Source: Rhodospirillales bacterium (GTDB taxonomy: Bacteria; Pseudomonadota; Alphaproteobacteria; Rhodospirillales; Casp-alpha2). Taken from it: 64,000 bases of DNA. The stretch lies in the NCBI GenBank assembly GCA_017640505.1, contig JAEPQO010000001.1:1070625-1134624 (forward strand), given 5' to 3'. Position 1 is the stretch's first letter; each line of letters begins with the position of its first letter. Below are positions 59,103 to 64,000 of the stretch, piece by piece. The translations under genes and the position numbers were made by a program. The notes beneath the pieces are model-generated. The model was not told the origin of the DNA. It worked only from the letters and a program-made list of their open reading frames with translations, and made no database searches.

Positions 59103-59303
59103 TTACCCGCTCACAAGTGGTCTCACGCAGAACTGACTGAGTTGCTCACTCCACGTCCAGGCGACGGGGCCGACCTCGGCGTAGACAATAAGTATATTGT
59201 CGCCGAGACGTTCGACCGCGACCTGAATCAGGTCGAGAAAATCGTTCAGCTCTTTTTTGGAGAGACACTGTGGGAGGGAAACGGGGCGTACCGAATCATC
59301 CAT
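59103..59303 (-). CDS. Doubtful 66-aa ORF
   Basis: MDDSVRPVSLPQCLSKKELNDFLDLIQVAVERLGDNILIVYAEVGPVAWTWSEQLSQFCVRPLVSG; no clear RBS, no recognised family. Confidence 0.2.
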   Translation of the reverse strand: MDDSVRPVSLPQCLSKKELNDFLDLIQVAVERLGDNILIVYAEVGPVAWTWSEQLSQFCVRPLVSG

Positions 59304-59369
59304 GTAAAGAAGTTTACCACGAAACGCGCTAAAACCGATAAAATTTACACTGCACTGCACAACAAAGAC

Positions 59370-59402
59370 TTGTGACCAGATCACAAAAACCGGTGTGACC
59401 AG
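59370..59402. promoter_or_regulatory. Palindrome TTGTGA-CCAGA-TCACAA plus direct repeat TGTGACCAG upstream of dat
   Basis: Palindrome 59370-59386; TGTGACCAG at 59371-59379 and 59394-59402 (23-nt period). Confidence 0.5.
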
Positions 59403-59493
59403 CGGTATGCCTGCAGCCGGGGTATTGAAATGCCCGAAATCAGCGGTCAGAGTGTGCTTTCTTTTCCGAAGATCCCAATTCAAGGAGACCCAA

Positions 59494-60342
59494 ATGAGCC
59501 GCATCGTCTATGTGAATGGCGAGTATCTGCCCGAGGAAGATGCAAAGATTTCTGTCTTCGACCGCGGGTTTCTGTTCGCTGACGGGGTTTACGAGGTCTC
59601 TGCGGTGATCGGCGGTAAGCTGGTCGACAACGATGCACACCTGACGCGGCTGGCGCGTTCGATGAGCGAACTGAAGATGACGCCGCCTGCCAGTGGTGAG
59701 GAAATCACCGAAATCATGCAGGAAATGGTCAAGCGCAACGGCATTGACGAGGGGCTTGTCTATCTGCAGGTGACGCGCGGCGCGGCAGACCGCGATTTTG
59801 CAATGCCCACCGATGCCACCCCGTCGTTGGTCATGTTCACGCAGAAAAAGTCGCTCACGCAGAACCCGACCGCGGACAAGGGCATTTCCGTCATTACCGT
59901 GCCGGACATCCGCTGGCAGCGCCGCGACATCAAGACGGTTGCGCTTTTGCCCGCATCGATGGCGAAGCAGGCGGCGCTGGATGCGGGCGCCGGCGACGCG
60001 TGGTTCGTGGAAGACGGCTTCGTCAACGAGGGCAGCTCGAACAATGCCTTCATCGTGACGGAGGACGGCAAAATCATCACCCGGCACCTGGGCAACGAAA
60101 TCCTGCACGGAATTACGCGCAAGGCCGTCATGGAACTGGCAAAGCGCGAGAACCTCGAGATCGAGGAGCGCCCGTTCACGCCGGACGAGGCCTACGATGC
60201 GCGCGAAGCGTTTTCGACTAGCGCGTCGGCGTTCGTCATGCCGGTGATCAAGATCGACGATCACACGCTGGGCAACGGCGTGCCGGGTCCGGTGACGGAC
60301 AAGCTCCGCAAGCTTTACATCGAAATGGCAAAGGCGGGCTGA
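59494..60342 (+). CDS. dat: D-amino-acid transaminase-like (class IV aminotransferase)
   Basis: MSRIVYVNGEYLPEEDAKISVFDRGFLFADGVYEVSAVIGGKLVDNDAHLTRL...DIKTVALLPASMAKQAALDAGAGDAWFVEDGFVNEGSSNNAFIV; AAGGAG RBS. Confidence 0.93.
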   Translation: MSRIVYVNGEYLPEEDAKISVFDRGFLFADGVYEVSAVIGGKLVDNDAHLTRLARSMSELKMTPPASGEEITEIMQEMVKRNGIDEGLVYLQVTRGAADRDFAMPTDATPSLVMFTQKKSLTQNPTADKGISVITVPDIRWQRRDIKTVALLPASMAKQAALDAGAGDAWFVEDGFVNEGSSNNAFIVTEDGKIITRHLGNEILHGITRKAVMELAKRENLEIEERPFTPDEAYDAREAFSTSASAFVMPVIKIDDHTLGNGVPGPVTDKLRKLYIEMAKAG

Positions 60343-60344
60343 TC

Positions 60345-61139
60345 ATGCGTCTTCAGAACAAAACCGCGATCGTCGTCGGCGCCGGGCAGCAACCCGGCGA
60401 AACCATGGGCAACGGCCGCGCCGTCGCGCTGCGCTTTGCGCAGGAAGGAGCCCGTGTGCTCTGTGTCGATATTTCCAAGGAACGCGCGCAGGAGACCGCC
60501 AATCAGATCGGCAGCGAGGGCGGTCAGGCCGAAGCCTTCGAAGTCGACGTGACCGACGAAGACGCCTGCCGGGGCGTCGCCGAGGCCGCGCAAAAACGCT
60601 TCGGCCGGATCGATATCCTGCACAACAACGTCGGCCGCTCCGAAGGCGACCGCAATACCGTCGACATGGATTCCCGGATGTGGGACGAGCTGATGGCGCT
60701 CAACCTCAAATCCATGTTCCTGATGAGCAAGCATGTGCTGCCGTTCATGCAGGACCAGGGATCGGGCGCGATCATCAATGTCTCCTCGACATCGTCGCTG
60801 GCGGCCCGCCAGACCGTGACGTACAAGACGTCGAAAGGTGCCGTGAATACGTTTACGCAGCATCTCGCGTTCGAAAATGCGCGTTACGGAATCCGCGCCA
60901 ACGCGATCCTGCCGGGGCTCATGGATACGCCGATGGCAATCGAGCGCCGTGCGCGCGAGCAGCAGGTGGACCGTGACGCCGTGCGCGAAAGCCGCAACAA
61001 GCTTGTGCCGCTGCAGAACCAGATGGGGACGGCATGGGACGTGGCGAACGCGGCCCTGTTCCTGGCCTCCGACGAAGCGCGCTATATCACCGGCGTGCTT
61101 TTACCGGTCGACGGTGGTCTGCTGATCAAGGTTGGCTGA
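60345..61139 (+). CDS. SDR family NAD(P)-dependent oxidoreductase
   Basis: KTAIVVGAGQQPGETMGNGRAVALRFAQEGARVLCVDI...HNNVGRSEGD...INVSSTSSLAARQTVTYKTSKGAVN...EARYITGVLLPVDGGLLIKVG. Confidence 0.93.
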   Translation: MRLQNKTAIVVGAGQQPGETMGNGRAVALRFAQEGARVLCVDISKERAQETANQIGSEGGQAEAFEVDVTDEDACRGVAEAAQKRFGRIDILHNNVGRSEGDRNTVDMDSRMWDELMALNLKSMFLMSKHVLPFMQDQGSGAIINVSSTSSLAARQTVTYKTSKGAVNTFTQHLAFENARYGIRANAILPGLMDTPMAIERRAREQQVDRDAVRESRNKLVPLQNQMGTAWDVANAALFLASDEARYITGVLLPVDGGLLIKVG

Positions 61140-61148
61140 GGGCGCGCC

Positions 61149-61475
61149 TCAGGCGTTCCCGCTCTCGGGTTGTGCGCGTTCCGCATCGCCGGCCGCGGCG
61201 GTCGAACGCTCGACCAGCATCTTCGCAAGATTGGCGGTGACGTCGGCGGGCGCGTTGATCATCCGGGCCCGGACGGCGACGGCCATGGCCAGGGCTTGCA
61301 ACACGTCGCCGTTGGCCGTTTCGCCGCACACCTGAATGTCCTTGTCGATCGCTTCCAGAACCGCGCTCAGCAGTTGGTTGACGCGCATCGCGGACGCGGT
61401 TTCCTCGTGCAGCGGAAAGGTGATGTCGAGGGTGTCGCCGGTCGCGGTTTCGACGCGGTAGGGCAGCGGGCGCAT
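61149..61475 (-). CDS. Hypothetical protein
   Basis: 108-aa ORF MRPLPYRVETATGDTLDITFPLHEETASAMRVNQLLSAVLEAIDKDIQ...; position and length plausible. Confidence 0.6.
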   Translation of the reverse strand: MRPLPYRVETATGDTLDITFPLHEETASAMRVNQLLSAVLEAIDKDIQVCGETANGDVLQALAMAVAVRARMINAPADVTANLAKMLVERSTAAAGDAERAQPESGNA

Positions 61476-61539
61476 GACGGTCTCCCGTTCCAGGGTCTGA
61501 ACGTTTCAGCCCCCTAGGTGAGGGTTGGCAGAACGAGAA

Positions 61540-61926
61540 TCAAGCGCCGCCCGGTTTGGTCGGCACTTCGGTGGAGCGGTGTTTGTGCTGCAGGGCGACG
61601 CCGATGCCCTTGAGGCGCGGCAACAGCCATAGCGTCAGCAGGGTGCCGATCGGCCCCCAGAGAACGATATGGACCCAGAGCGCGGGTTCGTACTTGAACT
61701 CAACCCAGACCGCGAGGGTGACGAGGATCAGCAGCGCCGGGACGACCGCGCCGTCGCCCGCGTCATGTTCGCTCAGCACGAGGCCGCAGACCGGGCATTC
61801 GTCGACGATCTCGAGCCGGCCCCTGAAAATACGCCCCTGGCCGCAGCGCGGGCAGCGCCCGGCGAAACCAAGACCGATGGTTTCCTTGATCGTGCGCTCG
61901 GGATAGTCGGTGCCGTTTTCGTTCAT
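61540..61926 (-). CDS. DUF983 family protein (zinc ribbon plus two TM segments)
   Basis: RTIKETIGLGFAGRCPRCGQGRIFRGRLEIVDECPVCGLVLSEHDAGDGAVVPALLILVTLAVWVEFKYEP. Confidence 0.9.
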   Translation of the reverse strand: MNENGTDYPERTIKETIGLGFAGRCPRCGQGRIFRGRLEIVDECPVCGLVLSEHDAGDGAVVPALLILVTLAVWVEFKYEPALWVHIVLWGPIGTLLTLWLLPRLKGIGVALQHKHRSTEVPTKPGGA

Positions 61927-61950
61927 GCTGAGCCTCGAATACTGGACGTC

Positions 61951-61980
61951 GAACACATTATATAATTATTGAATATGTTC
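61951..61980. promoter_or_regulatory. 30-bp AT-rich imperfect palindrome GAACACATTATATAATTATTGAATATGTTC upstream of DUF983 gene
   Basis: 24 of 30 positions symmetric; contains TATAAT on the minus strand as a possible -10 box. Confidence 0.5.
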
Positions 61981-62044
61981 TAAAGATCGCGAGATGCAAG
62001 TCCCCGGTCTTGCCTGAGGCCAAGCCTAGAATTAAAACCCGCTC

Positions 62045-63856
62045 ATGGCACCCCCGCTCCTGACACTTTCCGATATTTCGCTGACCTTCGGCGGCACACC
62101 GCTGCTGGACGGCGCGGAAATGTCCGTTGCCGCGGGCGCGCGTATCTGTCTCGTCGGGCGCAATGGGTCGGGCAAGTCGACGTTTCTCAAGATCGCGGCG
62201 GGCGAGGTCGAGCCGGACGGCGGCGAGGTGTTTCGCCAGCCTGATGCCACGGTCCGCTATTTGCCGCAGGAGCCTGATCTTTCGGGTTTCGCCAGCATTC
62301 GGGATTACGTGGAAGGTGGTCTCGCGCCGGGCGACGATAGTTACGTTGCCCAGGTGTTGCTGAACGATCTCGGTCTCAACGGGGACGAGGACCCGGCGAA
62401 ACTTTCGGGTGGCGAGCGCCGCCGCGCCGCGCTGGCGCGCGCACTGGCACCGGCGCCGGACATCCTGTTGCTGGACGAGCCGACCAACCACCTCGATCTT
62501 CCCGCCATCGAGTGGCTGGAGGGCGAACTGAAATCGCGCCGCAGTGCGCTGGTGCTGATCTCGCACGACCGGCGGTTTCTCGAGAACCTTTCCGACGCCG
62601 TCATCTGGCTGGACCGCGGGCGCACGATGCGTCTCGATAAGGGGTTCGCCGCGTTCGACGAGTGGCGTGACGAGATCCTCGAGCGCGAGGAAACCGAACG
62701 CCACAAGCTGGACCGCAAGATCGTTGCCGAGACCAGCTGGCTCCACAAGGGCGTCACCGCGCGCCGGAAACGCAACATGGGGCGTCTGCGTGCGCTCTAC
62801 GACCTGCGCAAGACCAGGCAGGAGCTTCGTAAGACCGCGGGGCAGGTGAAGATCACGGCAAGCGACGCCGAGACGTCGGGCAAGCGCGTGATCGAGGCGA
62901 CGGAAATCAGCAAGAGCTACGGCGAGCGCAAGATCGTCGACGACTTTTCGGTGCGCATCCTGCGCGGCGACCGGGTCGGGTTGATCGGTCCCAACGGGGC
63001 AGGAAAGACGACGCTCTTGAACATGCTGACCGGTGCGCTCGAACCGGACACCGGTACGGTCACGCTGGGCACGACGCTGGAGATCGCGACGCTCGATCAG
63101 AACCGGGAGCAGCTTGCACCGAACACACGGACCCGCGATGCATTGACGGGGGGCAGCGGCGACAGCGTCACCGTCGGCGGTCAGCAGCGCCACGTCATCG
63201 GCTACATGAAGGATTTTCTGTTCGACCCGGCACAGGCGTCGACGCCCGTTTCGGCATTGTCGGGCGGCGAACGGGGCCGGTTGATGCTGGCGCGCGCCAT
63301 GACGCGGCCGTCCAACCTGCTGGTGCTGGATGAGCCCACCAACGACCTGGATCTCGAAACCCTTGATCTGTTGCAGGAGATGATCGCCGATTATGCGGGC
63401 ACCGTGCTGATCGTCAGCCACGACCGGGACTTCCTCGACCGGGTCGTGACGTCGGTAATCAACTACGAGGGTGACGGCCGGTGGCAGGAATACGCCGGCG
63501 GCTACAGTGACATGGTGTACCAGCGCGGCACCGGCATGGAAACCCGTGCCCGGCAGGCGGCGCCCGAGAAACCGAAGAAAAGCGACAGACAGGAAAAACC
63601 CAGGAACAATGCCAAGCAGCGCATGACCTTCAAGGACAAGCACGCGCTCGAAACATTGCCCGGCCGGATCGCTGAACTGGAGACCGAAAACGCGCGCCTT
63701 CAGGCAAAGCTCGCCGATCCGTCATTTTTCCAGCGCGACGCTGCCGGGTTCGACGCGGACAGCCGAAAACTCGCCGATGTCAGCCGGGAACTAGCCGATG
63801 CCGAGGAAGAATGGCTGCGCCTCGAGATGCTGCGCGAGGAAATCGAGAGCGCCTGA
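62045..63856 (+). CDS. ABC-F family ATP-binding cassette protein (Uup-like)
   Basis: Two ABC modules: LVGRNGSGKSTFLKIA, LSGGERRRAALARALAPAPDILLLDEPTNHLDL, LIGPNGAGKTTLLNML, LSGGERGRLMLARAMTRPSNLLVLDEPTNDLDLETL; C-terminal coiled-coil. Confidence 0.95.
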   Translation: MAPPLLTLSDISLTFGGTPLLDGAEMSVAAGARICLVGRNGSGKSTFLKIAAGEVEPDGGEVFRQPDATVRYLPQEPDLSGFASIRDYVEGGLAPGDDSYVAQVLLNDLGLNGDEDPAKLSGGERRRAALARALAPAPDILLLDEPTNHLDLPAIEWLEGELKSRRSALVLISHDRRFLENLSDAVIWLDRGRTMRLDKGFAAFDEWRDEILEREETERHKLDRKIVAETSWLHKGVTARRKRNMGRLRALYDLRKTRQELRKTAGQVKITASDAETSGKRVIEATEISKSYGERKIVDDFSVRILRGDRVGLIGPNGAGKTTLLNMLTGALEPDTGTVTLGTTLEIATLDQNREQLAPNTRTRDALTGGSGDSVTVGGQQRHVIGYMKDFLFDPAQASTPVSALSGGERGRLMLARAMTRPSNLLVLDEPTNDLDLETLDLLQEMIADYAGTVLIVSHDRDFLDRVVTSVINYEGDGRWQEYAGGYSDMVYQRGTGMETRARQAAPEKPKKSDRQEKPRNNAKQRMTFKDKHALETLPGRIAELETENARLQAKLADPSFFQRDAAGFDADSRKLADVSRELADAEEEWLRLEMLREEIESA

Positions 63857-63861
63857 ACCCG

Positions 63862-64000
63862 TTAGCGGGTTGCGATTTCTGTTTCCGCGTTCTCGCTGAC
63901 CTGAACGTTTCTGAGCTCCGGCAGCGTATAGAAGATGTGCCGGCCGATCTTGGTCAGCCGTTCCTTGGCGTCGGCCCAATGCGGCTTCACGTAGTCGGCG
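63862..64000 (-). CDS. C-terminus of probable cell wall hydrolase (SleB-like), partial
   Basis: Reverse strand reads ...ADYVKPHWADAKERLTKIGRHIFYTLPELRNVQVSENAETEIATR*; YVxPxWA...IGRHIFY resembles the SleB C-terminus. Confidence 0.5.
   Translation of the reverse strand, partial: ADYVKPHWADAKERLTKIGRHIFYTLPELRNVQVSENAETEIATR

Noticed and set aside
61958-63643. 561-aa minus-strand ORF opposite the ABC-F gene
   Set aside because: Shadow ORF; the plus strand has two complete ABC modules.
63855-63870. AACCCG-TTAG-CGGGTT hairpin as a bidirectional terminator
   Set aside because: Only a 6-bp stem, no T-tracts, and it overlaps the stop codon of the right-edge gene; too weak to call.

Overview
The window is 64 kb of high-GC chromosomal DNA from an alphaproteobacterium (Rhodospirillales-like by gene content). 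It is densely packed, with about 65 protein genes on both strands. I saw no rRNA, convincing tRNA, CRISPR array, prophage or IS element. Housekeeping blocks: class I lysyl-tRNA synthetase (cut by the left edge), proC, ubiK, hldD, lgt, pgeF, prs, rplY, pth, ychF, gmhB, alkB, glcB (malate synthase G), oxyR, and an ABC-F ATPase. Metabolic/transport blocks: a TRAP transporter; gamma-glutamyltransferase-like, class II aldolase and CocE hydrolase genes; a branched-chain-type ABC transporter with a fused LivH-LivM permease, an embedded RidA and an IclR regulator; an ltnD-otnI pair; and a molybdenum hydroxylase cluster (CoxS-M-L type with XdhC, a MobA/MocA-like protein and CoxG). The observations most worth a second look are: (i) two ATTC-N8-GAAT operators (SqrR/BigR-like half-sites), one in front of a DUF2892 gene and one in front of a secreted GlcG/HbpS-like gene, plus a related palindrome upstream of a DUF983 gene; (ii) two tandem lipoproteins that appear to carry four copies of one unnamed domain, preceded by a 26-aa hydrophobic micro-ORF; (iii) an HtrA-like protein with PDZ domain in which all three catalytic-triad positions appear replaced; (iv) an M24 'pita-bread' protein lacking most metal ligands; (v) a RidA in an ABC operon lacking the deaminase Arg; (vi) a PYRGAGR-type (non-CODH) molybdenum hydroxylase; (vii) a 21-bp near-perfect operator between an aminotransferase and a GMC oxidoreductase; and (viii) repeated 4-nt stop-codon sharing by convergent genes. 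All calls come from reading sequence and translations only; no database search was run.
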